A stretch of DNA of 64,000 nt from Sinosporangium siamense (GTDB lineage Bacteria > Actinomycetota > Actinomycetes > Streptosporangiales > Streptosporangiaceae): assembly GCF_016863435.1 (NCBI RefSeq), contig NZ_BOOW01000028.1, positions 1-64,000 on the forward strand, in the 5' to 3' direction. Every line of letters begins with the position of its first letter. Within the stretch, counting starts at the first letter, position 1. Under the pieces are notes generated by a model. It did not search any database. It had not been told where the DNA came from and worked only from the letters and a program-made list of their open reading frames with translations. A program made the translations under genes and the position numbers. Of this stretch, positions 18,086 to 26,790 are shown piece by piece.

Positions 18086-18915
18086 CTCGGTTCGGCGGAG
18101 TGATCGCCGGGTTCGGCGGCGAAGGCGGCGATCGCCCGGACGGTGGCCTCCGGGGCGCTCAGCTGCGGGCAGTGGCCGGTGGCCGCCAGCGTGATCAGCC
18201 GGCTGCCCGCGATCTGAGCGTGCACGAACGCGCCCACCTCAGGCGGCGCGATCACATCCTGAGCGCAGTCGAGCACCAGCGTCGGAACCCCGACCTTGGC
18301 GAGTTCGGCACGGTGATCGGACAAGAACGTCGCCCGCGCGAACGACCGCGCGATGAGCGGATCGGTCCGGCAGAAACTGTTGGTCAGCTCCTCACCCAGC
18401 TCCGGACGGTCCGCGTTACCCATGATCACCGGAGCCATGGCAGCCGACCAGCCCAGATAGTTGCTGTCCAGCGACTCCAGCAACTCCTCGATGTCGGCCC
18501 GGCTGAACCCGCCGCGATATCCCTCATCGTCGATGTAGCAGGGCGAGGGCACCAGCAGCACCAGCTTGGCGAATCGTTCCGGCTCCTGGACGGCGGCCAG
18601 CACCCCCATCATCGCGGCCACCGAATGCCCGACGAACACCACCTGGCTCAGGTCCAGCTCGCGGCAGATCTCCAGCACATCGTCGGCGTAAGCCTGCAGG
18701 TCCGCATAACGATCAGGAGAGTAGGCCGCCAGATCCGAGCGGCCCGCTCCCACATGATCGAAGCACACCACCCGGAAGTCGCGGGCCAGCTTCGGAGCGA
18801 CCAGGCGCCACATGTTCTGATCACAGCCGAATCCGTGGGCCAGCATTACCGTCGGACCGTCGGGCCGACCACTGACCACCACGTTGTTCCTGACAACTAC
18901 CTCGACATCACCCAT
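18082..18915 (-). CDS. RsbQ-like alpha/beta hydrolase
   Basis: A 277-residue alpha/beta hydrolase closely patterned on RsbQ: oxyanion segment AHGFGCDQNMWR, nucleophile Ser98 in VFVGHSVAAMMG, acid in LDCAQDVIAPPE and the RsbQ-type histidine GHCPQLS. RsbQ is the obligate activator of RsbP and is thought to supply a hydrophobic ligand to its PAS domain; the fold is shared with strigolactone and karrikin receptors. It is the first gene of a three-gene overlapping operon, as expected for an input module. ATG 18915 has only a weak ribosome site; an upstream ATG is followed at once by a stop. Confidence 0.92.
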   Translation of the reverse strand: MGDVEVVVRNNVVVSGRPDGPTVMLAHGFGCDQNMWRLVAPKLARDFRVVCFDHVGAGRSDLAAYSPDRYADLQAYADDVLEICRELDLSQVVFVGHSVAAMMGVLAAVQEPERFAKLVLLVPSPCYIDDEGYRGGFSRADIEELLESLDSNYLGWSAAMAPVIMGNADRPELGEELTNSFCRTDPLIARSFARATFLSDHRAELAKVGVPTLVLDCAQDVIAPPEVGAFVHAQIAGSRLITLAATGHCPQLSAPEATVRAIAAFAAEPGDHSAEPR

Positions 18916-19022
18916 GGTCGTTCATGTTTACACTATCTACCGCAAACGACGACAGCCGCTCCCCGGCGGTGGTCACCCGGGTTGCCACCGCGACAGGCGG
19001 GCAGTGAACGAGGGTCCCGCCG

Positions 19023-19469
19023 TCACCGCCGGGCCTGACTGCCTTCCGGCTCAGCTCCGGCCGGGCGTCGTCCGCGCACGACCGCGAGCACGAGCAGCCC
19101 CGCGAGCACTCCCGAGACGGCGCTCGCCCAGTAGACCTCGTTCAGCCCCGACGTCGGAGAGCCCGCCGCCGACCCGGACTGAAACAGGATGCCGACTACG
19201 GCGATGCCGAGGGCGTAGCCGAGTTGCCTGGCGGTGTTGACGGCCCCCGCCGTCATGCCCGCCCGCCGCGGCGGCGCGTAAGCCATGGCGGCGGAGGTCA
19301 GTGCCGGAACGGCGGTCCCGACACCGAGCCCCGTCGGGATCAGGCCGGGTGCCAGTGAGAGCCCGGTGGAGCCCGCGTCGAGTGTGCCCTGCGTCAGCGC
19401 CCCCGCCCCGATCAGCAGCAGCCCGGCGCCGACGGTGAGGCGGGCGGGCACCCGGGCGAGCAGGCTTCG
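19023..19469 (-). pseudogene. MFS transporter (DHA2-like), C-terminal fragment
   Basis: About 150 residues forming roughly the last four to five membrane helices of a 14-helix MFS drug transporter: LTVGAGLLLIGAGAL, LIPTGLGVGTAVPALTSAAM, then RAGMTAGAVNTARQLGYALG, a hallmark of the DHA2 C-terminal half, and a final helix before the basic tail. The N-terminal two thirds are missing. It abuts the C-terminal half of an Lrp regulator in the opposite orientation. Confidence 0.7.
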
Positions 19470-19507
19470 TGGGCGGGCGCACCGGCTGGGCGGGCCTGGC
19501 CGTACTC

Positions 19508-20023
19508 TCACTCGCGCAGGTGGCGGAGCTGATCTCCGAGCAGGAACACGGCACGGGCCCGCGGAGCGGGCGTCTCACGTTGAGCCCGGCCGACGAGGCG
19601 CTGCTGGCGGAGCTCTCGCGCGACGGCCGCGCGGGCTACGCGGAGCTGGCGGCGGCCACGGGCTGGTCGGAGTCGACGGTGAAGCGCCGGGTGGAATATC
19701 TCTGCGCGACCGGTGTGCTCTACTTCGACCTGGATGTGGTGCCCGATCTGCTCGGCTATCAGGTCGAGGCGCAGTTGTGGATGTCGGTGCCGCCCGCCGA
19801 TCTCGACGCCACCGGCCGGGCGCTGGCCGGGCACCCCGAGGTCGCCTTCGCCGGGGCGACCACCGGCACGACCAACCTGATGGCCACGGTGGTGTGCCGC
19901 GACGACGCCGAGTTCTACCGCTATCTGACCGAGAGCCTGGGCGCCCTGCCGGCCGTCCGGCACATCGAGACGGCCCCGATCCTCCGCACGGTCAAGCGGG
20001 CCGGGGCCGTACTCGGCATTTAA
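19508..20023 (+). pseudogene. Lrp/AsnC-family regulator, C-terminal half
   Basis: The product contains one AsnC-type HTH (LSPADEALLAELSRDGRAGY, then GWSESTVKRRVEYL) and one RAM/ligand domain. Long actinobacterial Lrp proteins carry two such HTH-RAM units; this corresponds to the second unit with the short linker before it (LAQVAELISEQEHG). The first unit is gone and the preceding sequence belongs to the inverted MFS remnant. A frame from GTG 19469 could still be translated, so a shortened regulator is conceivable, but the truncated neighbour argues for decay. Confidence 0.65.
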
Positions 20024-20030
20024 GCGGTCG

Positions 20031-20894
20031 TCACAGATCGCGGCGCCGGAAGGCCAGTGCCGCGAGCCCCAGTACGAGGGCGATCCAGAAGCCGGTCCAG
20101 GTCAGGTAGGCGGCGGTGAGCGGGGCGCGGCTCAGGAACGGGAAGCCGCCCTGCATCGCGGGGCCGCCGAACTCCGCCAGCGCGGACGAGTCCTGGAAGG
20201 CGTGCATGGCGCCGCGCCAGAGACCGTCCGTCGGCAGCAGCACCTGGGACACGGTGCCGACCTGGGCCAGGCTCTCGTTGCCGAGCCCGTGGCCGACGCC
20301 GCCGACCACACCCGCGATCCAGGTGGCGCCGAAGAGACCGACCGCCACCACGCCCGACGCCATCGGCGAGACGGCGGTGGACAGCAGCAGGCCCAGGGTG
20401 AGCAGCACCGCCGTCTGCGCCGCGAGCAGCGCCAGCCCGATCACCGGCCGCGGCGGCCAGTAGTCCACGGTGCTCCACACGATGACGAACTGCGCCAGCC
20501 CGGCCACGGTCACGAAACCGCCGCCGAAGACCACGAGCCCCAGCCACTTGCCCAGCAGCACCGTCGATCGGCGAATCGGGCGCGCCATGACCGACAGGGC
20601 GATCCCCGACTCGATCTCGCCCGCCAGGGTGGGCCCGGCCAGAAAGGCCGTGCCGAGCGCGGCGATCAGGCTGAGGCCGAACATCACCAGATTGAGCACC
20701 TGGGAGGCCACCAGCCGGAGCTCCCCGGTGGTGAACGTGCCGCCCTCGAACTCGATCGAGATCAGGTTGGCGAACCCCCAGGCGCTGAGCGCGAGCAGCG
20801 CGAGGGTCAGTACGGCGAGCGCACGCAGCACCTTGCGGCGGGCGGCCTCCTGAAGGGTGAGGGCGGCGACGACGAGCACGATCCTGGCGGTCAC
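20031..20894 (-). CDS. ABC transporter permease (ABC-2 type)
   Basis: A 287-residue protein with six predicted membrane helices and the AGEIESGIALSVMARPIRR segment between helices 2 and 3, a hallmark of ABC-2 permeases of the NosY group. It ends with the common RRRDL tail. GTG 20894 overlaps the ATPase stop by GTGA. Last gene of the sigma/anti-sigma/ABC operon; the transporter may export the signal or stressor that the sigma system responds to. Confidence 0.9.
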   Translation of the reverse strand: MTARIVLVVAALTLQEAARRKVLRALAVLTLALLALSAWGFANLISIEFEGGTFTTGELRLVASQVLNLVMFGLSLIAALGTAFLAGPTLAGEIESGIALSVMARPIRRSTVLLGKWLGLVVFGGGFVTVAGLAQFVIVWSTVDYWPPRPVIGLALLAAQTAVLLTLGLLLSTAVSPMASGVVAVGLFGATWIAGVVGGVGHGLGNESLAQVGTVSQVLLPTDGLWRGAMHAFQDSSALAEFGGPAMQGGFPFLSRAPLTAAYLTWTGFWIALVLGLAALAFRRRDL

Positions 20895-21877
20895 CGGCGG
20901 TCACCGCCTTCGGCGCGAAGGATGTCCAGCAGCCGTTCCTCCAGGCTGATCCGCCCGGGCTCGACCGCGTGGACCCGCACGCCGAGGCCGACCAGGCCGG
21001 CCACGAGGTCCGGCACGGTGGTGGAGTCCGGGGCGGCGGGCAGCGCGACGGTGAACAGGTCACCGCTGCGGGTGAGCGGACCGGCGGCGGCCAGGCGCGC
21101 CTCGGCCTCGGCGTTCACCTCGCCGAGCCGCAACCGCAGCTCGCGTCCGCCGAGCAGCTCCGCCAGGGTGCCCGACGCGGCGACCCGGCCCTTGTCGAGG
21201 ATGACGACCCGGTCGCAGACCCGTTCGACCTCGCCGATGAGATGCGAGTTGAGCAGGACCGCGACCTCGCGCTCCCTGAGCGCCAGGAGCAGGTCCCGGA
21301 CGTCGGCCCGGCCGATCGGGTCCAGAGCGCTCGTCGGCTCGTCGAGGACCACGAACTCGGGGCGGGCCACCAGCGCGACGGCCAGGCCGAGGCGCTGCTG
21401 CATGCCCTTGGAGAAGCCGCCCACCCGGTCACCGGCGCGATCGGCCAGGCCGACCGCGGCCAGGCACTCGCGCCGCTCGCCGACCGGCACCTCGACGCCC
21501 GCGAGCCGCACATGCAGGGCCAGGACCTCGGCGGGGGTGAGCCACGGCTGGTACCGGAAGAGCTCCGGCAGATAGCCGACGCGGACCCGGGAGCGCGGGT
21601 CGCGCGCCGGCCGCCCGAGCAGCAGCACATCCCCGGCGTCGGGCCGGACCAGACCCAGCAGGATCTTGATGACGGTGGTCTTGCCGGCACCGTTAGGTCC
21701 GAGCAGGCCCACGATCTCGCCGCGGCCGACGGTGAAGGACACGCCGTCCACCGCGGTCCGCCTGCGATACTGCTTGCGCAGGCCGGAGCACCACACCGCC
21801 GGTGCGGGCGACGCGAGCGCTTGCACGTCGGCGTCGAGGAGGGGCGCGCCCGGCCGGGCGGCGGTGTCCCGGGTCAT
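20891..21877 (-). CDS. ABC transporter ATP-binding protein
   Basis: A 328-residue ATPase: Walker A GPNGAGKTT near residue 60, signature FSKGMQQRLGLA, Walker B VVLDEPTSALDP, H-loop NSH, and a 90-residue C-terminal extension as in NosF/CcmA-like ATPases. An additional 28-residue N-terminal stretch precedes the fold. It overlaps the anti-sigma gene by ATGA and the permease by GTGA. Pairs with the downstream ABC-2 permease. Confidence 0.92.
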   Translation of the reverse strand: MTRDTAARPGAPLLDADVQALASPAPAVWCSGLRKQYRRRTAVDGVSFTVGRGEIVGLLGPNGAGKTTVIKILLGLVRPDAGDVLLLGRPARDPRSRVRVGYLPELFRYQPWLTPAEVLALHVRLAGVEVPVGERRECLAAVGLADRAGDRVGGFSKGMQQRLGLAVALVARPEFVVLDEPTSALDPIGRADVRDLLLALREREVAVLLNSHLIGEVERVCDRVVILDKGRVAASGTLAELLGGRELRLRLGEVNAEAEARLAAAGPLTRSGDLFTVALPAAPDSTTVPDLVAGLVGLGVRVHAVEPGRISLEERLLDILRAEGGDRR

Positions 21878-22953
21878 CGCGTCCTCCTCAGCCCGCGTGC
21901 CGTCGCCAGCGCCTCACCGGTGCTCAGCGAGCCGGCCACCGCGGTGACGACTCCGCCGTCCATCCAGATCACGGCTGCCATCGTGCCGTCCCGTCTGGCG
22001 AGCACCGTGGCCGGCAGTCCGCCGACGTCGGAGGTGGAGGTCGACATCCTGTCGGTCGATGTGAACAGCGGCAGTGTCATCCCGCCGACGCCGGCGAGGC
22101 CGCTGAGCTGGGCGGCGACGTTCTCCGGCAGGATCCGGAGGGACAGCAGGTAGCCGCGGACCGTCTCGAAGGGCACGGTCGAGGCATATGCGGTGAGCGC
22201 ATTCGCCCGTGCCACGATCAGGGCAGGCATGGGGCGGCCCGCCGACCAGACCGCGGCGACCCCCGGGCCGGCGACCAACCGGAAGCGGCTGCCGTCGAGT
22301 CCCGGCGGCGCCGGCGGCAGCGTCACGCCCGCCGCCGCGGCGGTCTTGGCGGTCTTCTCGATCGAGAAGGTGAAGTCCCCGCTCACCCGGCCGACGACGT
22401 GATAGGCGGGATCTCCCGTCACACCGCGGGGCAGCGTGCCCACCTGCGGGACGGTGAGACCGGTGGCCTTCTCCGCGGCGGAGGCGCCGGCGACTTTGCG
22501 CATGTCGATTTTCTCGGTCACCTGGAGCTCCCCGAAGTCCGACAGGTCGGGCAGCTTGATCAAATCGGCCTTGGGGGCGGTGACCGGGATGATCTGCTCG
22601 GCCCGGAAGATCTGCAGCCAGTCCACCGCGGCGGCGGCACCGGCCCCGGCCAGCAGCACGACGGCGCCGAACACGGCCACGACCGGGCTGCGCAGTACCG
22701 CACGCCTGCGTCGCGGGGGCGTGATCCCCGGCCCTTCGGCATCGGCCGCACGAGACAGGCGCCGCCACCCCGCATCCACGTCCACGGCGCAGTCGGCACT
22801 CAAAGCCGCGGCGGCGAACGCGGCGTCCTCCCGGGCCGCCGCCACTCCGGACAGGCACGCCGGGCAGCCGGCGACGTGCTCACGGTCGGCGTCGGCGACA
22901 CCGGCCGGCTCGTCGAGGAGCCGGCGCAGTGTGCCGTCAGTCGGATGACGCAT
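21874..22953 (-). CDS. Membrane-anchored zinc-type anti-sigma factor
   Basis: A 359-residue protein. The N-terminal 45 residues hold a ZAS-like motif H-x3-C-x2-C (REHVAGCPACL), the sigma-binding module. One membrane helix follows (about 88-110, SPVVAVFGAVVLLAGAGAA) and then a 240-residue extracytoplasmic domain that could sense envelope signals. The start lies inside the sigma gene (17-bp overlap), typical of sigma/anti-sigma pairs. The very large outer domain is unusual among anti-sigma factors and does not match a sensor I know. Confidence 0.85.
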   Translation of the reverse strand: MRHPTDGTLRRLLDEPAGVADADREHVAGCPACLSGVAAAREDAAFAAAALSADCAVDVDAGWRRLSRAADAEGPGITPPRRRRAVLRSPVVAVFGAVVLLAGAGAAAAVDWLQIFRAEQIIPVTAPKADLIKLPDLSDFGELQVTEKIDMRKVAGASAAEKATGLTVPQVGTLPRGVTGDPAYHVVGRVSGDFTFSIEKTAKTAAAAGVTLPPAPPGLDGSRFRLVAGPGVAAVWSAGRPMPALIVARANALTAYASTVPFETVRGYLLSLRILPENVAAQLSGLAGVGGMTLPLFTSTDRMSTSTSDVGGLPATVLARRDGTMAAVIWMDGGVVTAVAGSLSTGEALATARGLRRTR

Positions 22954-23461
22954 GACGGTTCAACTCCTTGCGCAGGGCGGACTCGGCGCGGCGTACGGTG
23001 GTGCCCACGCTGCCGGGCGAAAGATCGAGAGCGGCGGCGACCTCGGCGTAGCTGAGGCCGCTGTGCCGGAGGACGAGGGCGACGGCCTGCCTGCGCGGCA
23101 GCCGCGCCAGTGCCGCCCGCACGAGGCGGCGCTCGTCGCGGGTCACGACCGCGTCGGCGACATCCGGGCTGACGGCCCGGCCGCCGTCGGCGGCCTCCTC
23201 GCGTGAGGCGCGGCGGCGGCCGGAGCGCAGGAGGTTCAGCGCGGTATGCGCAGCGGCGACGCACAACCACCCCACCGCCTCCCCGGCGGGCACCGACGAA
23301 CGCCCGAACGTCAGGAACACCTCCTGTGCCACGTCCTCGGCCTCGTCCCTGGCGCCGAGCACCCGCGCGGCCACCGCGACGACCCGCGGATAGGCCGTGC
23401 GGAAAACCTGCTCCAGGTCGCCTCGGACGGCCCCGCGCCCCGGCGGACTCGACACCACCAC
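22937..23461 (-). CDS. ECF RNA polymerase sigma factor
   Basis: A 174-residue ECF sigma factor. Region 2 includes LEQVFRTAYPRVVAVAARVL and DEAEDVAQEVFLTF; region 4 has LPRRQAVALVLRHSGLSYAEVAAALDL followed by the recognition helix GSVGTTVRRAESALRKEL. It should be held by the membrane anti-sigma factor encoded next, and released on envelope signals to express its own operon including the ABC transporter. I prefer GTG 23461 (GGAAGGG 5 bp upstream); the frame is open further upstream but the extra sequence is low-complexity. Confidence 0.88.
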   Translation of the reverse strand: MVVSSPPGRGAVRGDLEQVFRTAYPRVVAVAARVLGARDEAEDVAQEVFLTFGRSSVPAGEAVGWLCVAAAHTALNLLRSGRRRASREEAADGGRAVSPDVADAVVTRDERRLVRAALARLPRRQAVALVLRHSGLSYAEVAAALDLSPGSVGTTVRRAESALRKELNRHASSD

Positions 23462-23660
23462 GCCGCCCTTCCGCCCGGCCACCTCACCACGCCCGTCACT
23501 GGGTCCGTCACCGGACAGGGCGGCAGGCGGCGCGCCGCCCGGTGGGTTCACACCATGCACTACAACGTCCACATTTGTAGAGCACCGCCGACGCCTCGCA
23601 TGTGACACCCGGGGACGTCGGCGTGCGCGGTCACCTGGCCGGGCTGGCAGGATCACGAGC

Positions 23661-24413
23661 GTGAGCTATGACGACCTTGTGGGAGAAGCGCTGACCGTTC
23701 CCTTTGAGGGGTGGGACTTCGGCGTGTTCCGCGGTCGCATGATCGAGGAGTCCGGCGCGTTGCCGTGGAGCTATGAGGAGATGGTCAAGGAGCGCCTGCC
23801 GTACGCCGGCTCGCTCCTTGACCTCGGGACGGGTGGCGGCGAGTTGCTGGCGTCGTTTGCCCCGCTTCCGGAGGGGACGGTCGCCACCGAGGGGTGGGCG
23901 CCGAACGTGCCCGTGGCCAGGAAGCGTCTTGAGCCGATGGGTGTGCGTGTGGTGGAGGTGGGGGACGACGACCGGTTGCCGCTGCCGGACCGGTCGTTCG
24001 AGCTGGTCGTCAGCCGGCACGAGTCCTACGACCTGGATGAGTTGCGGCGTGTGCTCAAGCCCGGCGGGACGTTCGTCACCCAGCAGGTGGGCGGGGCGGA
24101 CCTGGCCGAGATCAACACCGCATTGGGGGCGGAGCCGCACGAGTACGCCGGCTGGGATCTCGCCAGTGCCGCCGCGCAGCTGACCGAGGCCGGATTCGAG
24201 GTGTCCTGGCGGGGGGAGGCAAAGGTCGCGACCGTGTTTCACGATGTCGGGGCGTTGGTGCTGTTCCTGCGCATCACGCCGTGGCACGTTCCCGGCTTCG
24301 ACGTCGAGCGGTACGGTGACCGGCTGCGGGCGTTGCATGAGGAGATGCGGGCAGGGCGGCCGTTGACGGCACACGCCCACCGGTTCGCCCTGATCGCCCG
24401 TCCCGTTTCATAG
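23661..24413 (+). CDS. Class I SAM-dependent methyltransferase
   Basis: A 250-residue methyltransferase with motif I LLDLGTGGGELLASF, acidic VGDDDRLPLPDRSFELVVSRHE (motifs II/III) and a LRRVLKPGGTFVTQQVGG post-motif. Family members are small-molecule methylases of unknown substrate. GTG 23661 has a weak AGGATC site. It is divergent from the ECF sigma gene and convergent with the next methyltransferase, three bases apart. Confidence 0.88.
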   Translation: MSYDDLVGEALTVPFEGWDFGVFRGRMIEESGALPWSYEEMVKERLPYAGSLLDLGTGGGELLASFAPLPEGTVATEGWAPNVPVARKRLEPMGVRVVEVGDDDRLPLPDRSFELVVSRHESYDLDELRRVLKPGGTFVTQQVGGADLAEINTALGAEPHEYAGWDLASAAAQLTEAGFEVSWRGEAKVATVFHDVGALVLFLRITPWHVPGFDVERYGDRLRALHEEMRAGRPLTAHAHRFALIARPVS

Positions 24414-24416
24414 GGC

Positions 24417-25196
24417 TCAGCAGGCGGTCGTTTTCGTGGTGGTGCACACCAGCGTGGTGTATTGCATGGTGAAGCTGCCGCCCACCGCGTCCAGGGCATC
24501 GCCGGCGCCAGCCAGCACCTCGTCCAGCGTGGCCTGGGGGAGCCGGGTGAGGAGGCCGGAGGTGGGAAGCTGGTCCAGCCACTCGTCCCTGGTATAGGAG
24601 TGTTCCCACTCATATCGCCATAGCTCCGGCTCGCCGAACACCCCCGTCTGCCGCATTCCGTCCGCGGCTTTGGCATGCAGCGGCTCATATCCATCGGCGT
24701 CGGGGGCGGGGGAGCCGGGCATGACCCGGCGGTAGACCGCGGCGAAGGCTTCCGCCAGGCCGGGCGGGGGACGGAAGGTGTTCCAGAACACCGCGAGCCG
24801 CCCGCCGGGCCGGAGCACCTCGGCCGCCTTGGCCGCTCCCGCGACCGGGTCGATCCAGTGCCAGGTCTGCGCGGAGACGACGGTGTCGAACGTGCGGCCG
24901 GCCGGGTCCCAGGTCTCGAACGCCGCCACCTCGACCTCGATGCCGCCGCGCCGCGCCAGGTCTGCCATCCGGGCGTCGACGTCGACGCCGAGCACCCGGC
25001 AGCCCGCCGCACGGAACTGCCGGGCCGCGATGCCGGTGCCGACGCCGACGTCGAGCACGTCGAGGCCGGGGGCCTCCGCGACGGCCCGCACCATCGCGTC
25101 CGGATAGCGGGGGCGGCTGCGGTCGTAGCGTTCGGGGTCGACGCCGAACGACTCCGCCATCTGCCGATGCCGATGGGGCTCGGGTATAGTGGGCAT
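24417..25196 (-). CDS. Class I SAM-dependent methyltransferase (TetR-controlled, probably leaderless)
   Basis: A 259-residue methyltransferase: RYDRSRPRYPDAMVRAV N-terminal signature, motif I VLDVGVGTGIAARQF, and SAQTWHWIDPVAGAAKAAEVL, the SAQxWHWxD pattern of this UbiE-like group. I start at ATG 25196, which lies inside an operator palindrome; a promoter (TTGACG, 18 bp, CATAGT) ends about 7 bp before it, so the mRNA is probably leaderless. The divergent TetR would block the promoter by binding the two palindromes. Confidence 0.85.
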   Translation of the reverse strand: MPTIPEPHRHRQMAESFGVDPERYDRSRPRYPDAMVRAVAEAPGLDVLDVGVGTGIAARQFRAAGCRVLGVDVDARMADLARRGGIEVEVAAFETWDPAGRTFDTVVSAQTWHWIDPVAGAAKAAEVLRPGGRLAVFWNTFRPPPGLAEAFAAVYRRVMPGSPAPDADGYEPLHAKAADGMRQTGVFGEPELWRYEWEHSYTRDEWLDQLPTSGLLTRLPQATLDEVLAGAGDALDAVGGSFTMQYTTLVCTTTKTTAC

Positions 25197-25227
25197 GCGC
25201 CCACTATGAGTGGGCGTGTGCCCACTC
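25186..25227. promoter_or_regulatory. Two tandem palindromic operators and promoter
   Basis: Site 1: ATAGTGGGC-atgc-GCCCACTAT (25186-25207, perfect). Site 2: GAGTGGGC-gtgt-GCCCACTC (25208-25227, perfect). They are back to back, share the core AGTGGGC-N4-GCCCACT, and their centres are 21 bp apart, two helical turns. The minus-strand promoter elements TTGACG (25227-25232) and CATAGT (25203-25208) lie within and beside them, so occupancy would block transcription. Confidence 0.75.
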
Positions 25228-25258
25228 GTCAAGCGGGCACGGGAAGGAGAGATGCACG

Positions 25259-25858
25259 GTGCCGACGGGAGTGGCCCTCCGCGACCCGCGTGAGCAGTTG
25301 TTCGAGGCCGCCGAGCGCATCCTGCTGCGGGACGGGCCGAGCGCGCTGACCAGTCGTGCGGTCACCGCCGAGGCGGGCTGCGCCAAGGGTGTCCTGCATC
25401 GGCACTTCGCCGACTTCGACGCCTTTCTCGCGGAGTTCGTGATGGAGCGCGTCGGCCGGATCGCCCCCCAGGCCGCCGCCCTGCGCGACGCCGCCGGGAC
25501 CGGCACCGTCGCGGGCAACGTCACCGATGCGCTGACCGCCCTGTTCGAGTCGGTCGCCGTGGCGGTCGTCGCCCTCATCACCTTCCGCGATGAGTTGCGC
25601 GCCCGGCTGCGCGACACCTGGCCGGCCGGTGTCCCGGTCCTGACCGAGGCGGTGACCATGATCGCCGGCTACCTCGCCGCGGAACGCGACCTCGGCCGCA
25701 TCGCGGCCGGCGCCGACGTGGACGTGCTCGCGCCCACGCTGATCGGGACCGCCCACCTGCTCTTCGCCGACCGCACGGGCCCCCCGCCCCAGACCGCCGC
25801 CGTCCACCGCATGGTCAGCTCGGTCCTCGCGGGCACCCTGCAAGCCGCGAAGCGGTGA
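25259..25858 (+). CDS. TetR-family transcriptional regulator
   Basis: A 199-residue TetR regulator: HTH at about residues 8-55 (LLRDGPSALTSRAVTAEAGC, then AKGVLHRHFADFDAFL). GTG 25259 has AAGGAGA 8 bp upstream; an out-of-frame ATG at 25252 ends after 13 codons. The double palindrome 30-70 bp upstream is the obvious binding site, giving control of itself and of the divergent methyltransferase. A tandem 66-bp repeat follows the gene. Confidence 0.88.
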   Translation: MPTGVALRDPREQLFEAAERILLRDGPSALTSRAVTAEAGCAKGVLHRHFADFDAFLAEFVMERVGRIAPQAAALRDAAGTGTVAGNVTDALTALFESVAVAVVALITFRDELRARLRDTWPAGVPVLTEAVTMIAGYLAAERDLGRIAAGADVDVLAPTLIGTAHLLFADRTGPPPQTAAVHRMVSSVLAGTLQAAKR

Positions 25859-25940
25859 GCGGTACGGCGGAGCCACGCGGTTCACCCGGCTTTCGCCAGC
25901 CCGTGACCTCGACACCTTCCGGCTTCCAGCTGGTGCTTCC

Positions 25941-26080
25941 GTACCGGGTCATCCGGACGGGTGCCTCCGCGGAGCGGCTGGAGTGCCGACGGGCCCGGCT
26001 TCCGCCGTACCGGGTCATCCGGACGGGTGTCTCCGCGGAGCGGCTGGAGTGCCGGCGGGCCCGGCTTCCGCCGTACCGGG
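25941..26080. repeat. 66-bp tandem repeat (two full copies plus partial third)
   Basis: Units start at 25941, 26007 and 26073 (GTACCGGG…), with only a few mismatches between the two complete copies. Each unit holds the palindrome CTCCGCGGAG and a GCCGTAC core at its border. The period is a multiple of three and the plus-strand frame stays open through it (repeating PYRVIRTG…SAERLECRRAR), but there is no start codon or context for a gene. It lies between a TetR gene and a flavoprotein remnant. Confidence 0.85.
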
Positions 26081-26085
26081 TGTGC

Positions 26086-26790
26086 TCAGGTCAGCGACTC
26101 CGCGGCGCGGACCGCCTGGGCGGCGATGCCGGCGATGCTGGAGGTGTTGAACGAGCCTCCTCCCGCGAGGTCTCCCACCACGGTCAGGCGGGGGTCGGCG
26201 GCCACCAGCCCTCCCGACGGGTGCGGCGTTGCCGGCCCGCCGGACACCAGGGACGCCACCAGCGGCCCCGCGGCGGACGGCACCGCCCGAGGGGGAGGGT
26301 TCACGGCGTTGATCACGGTGTCCGCGCGCAATTCGGTGTCACCGCAAAGCACCCGGAACCCGCCGTCTGACATCTCGATCCCGCGCACGCCCGAGGCCAC
26401 GGTGAGCTGCCCGCCGTCCAGCAGGCGCATCAGGATCGACGCGTTGACCGGCACCATCGGTGAGGCCAGGCTCGCGGCGAGGCGTGTGTGGCGGCGCAGC
26501 CGCTCCCGGTCGGCTTCGCCGAGCAGCCGCCAGGCATAGGGGCCGATCGTGTGTGCGGTCTCCTGCAGGACACGCCGTCCGATCGCGGGGTCGCCGACGG
26601 CGGACAGCTGCCGCCGCAACCGCCGCACGGGGTCCTCGGCGTGGGCGGCCGGCAGGTCGGCCGTGAAGGCGCCGAAGTCCTCCCCGGCCGCCGAGAGTTC
26701 GGCCCGCAGCAGACCGGTGAGGTGGTCGAGGGTGAGCGTGCCGTCCGCGCGGTGGAGCGTGGCGATGGTCGCCCAGGCATACGGGTTGAC
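26086..26790 (-). pseudogene. FAD/NAD(P)-binding oxidoreductase, C-terminal portion
   Basis: About 235 codons in one frame, from NPYAWATIATLHRADGTL through RRLRRQLSAV and the block LRRHTRLAASLASPMVPVNASI to a final FAD-binding segment LTVVGDLAGGGSFNTSSIAG. This is the rear part of a YdhS/FAD-NAD(P)-binding-9-type flavoprotein; the N-terminal GxGxxG dinucleotide fold is missing. The 5' end abuts a LuxR HTH fragment in the opposite orientation. An internal ATG at 26628 could start a stub, but the missing fold makes function unlikely. Confidence 0.6.

Noticed and set aside
25941-26080. CRISPR array
   Set aside because: The units are contiguous 66-bp copies without unique spacers, and no cas genes are present.
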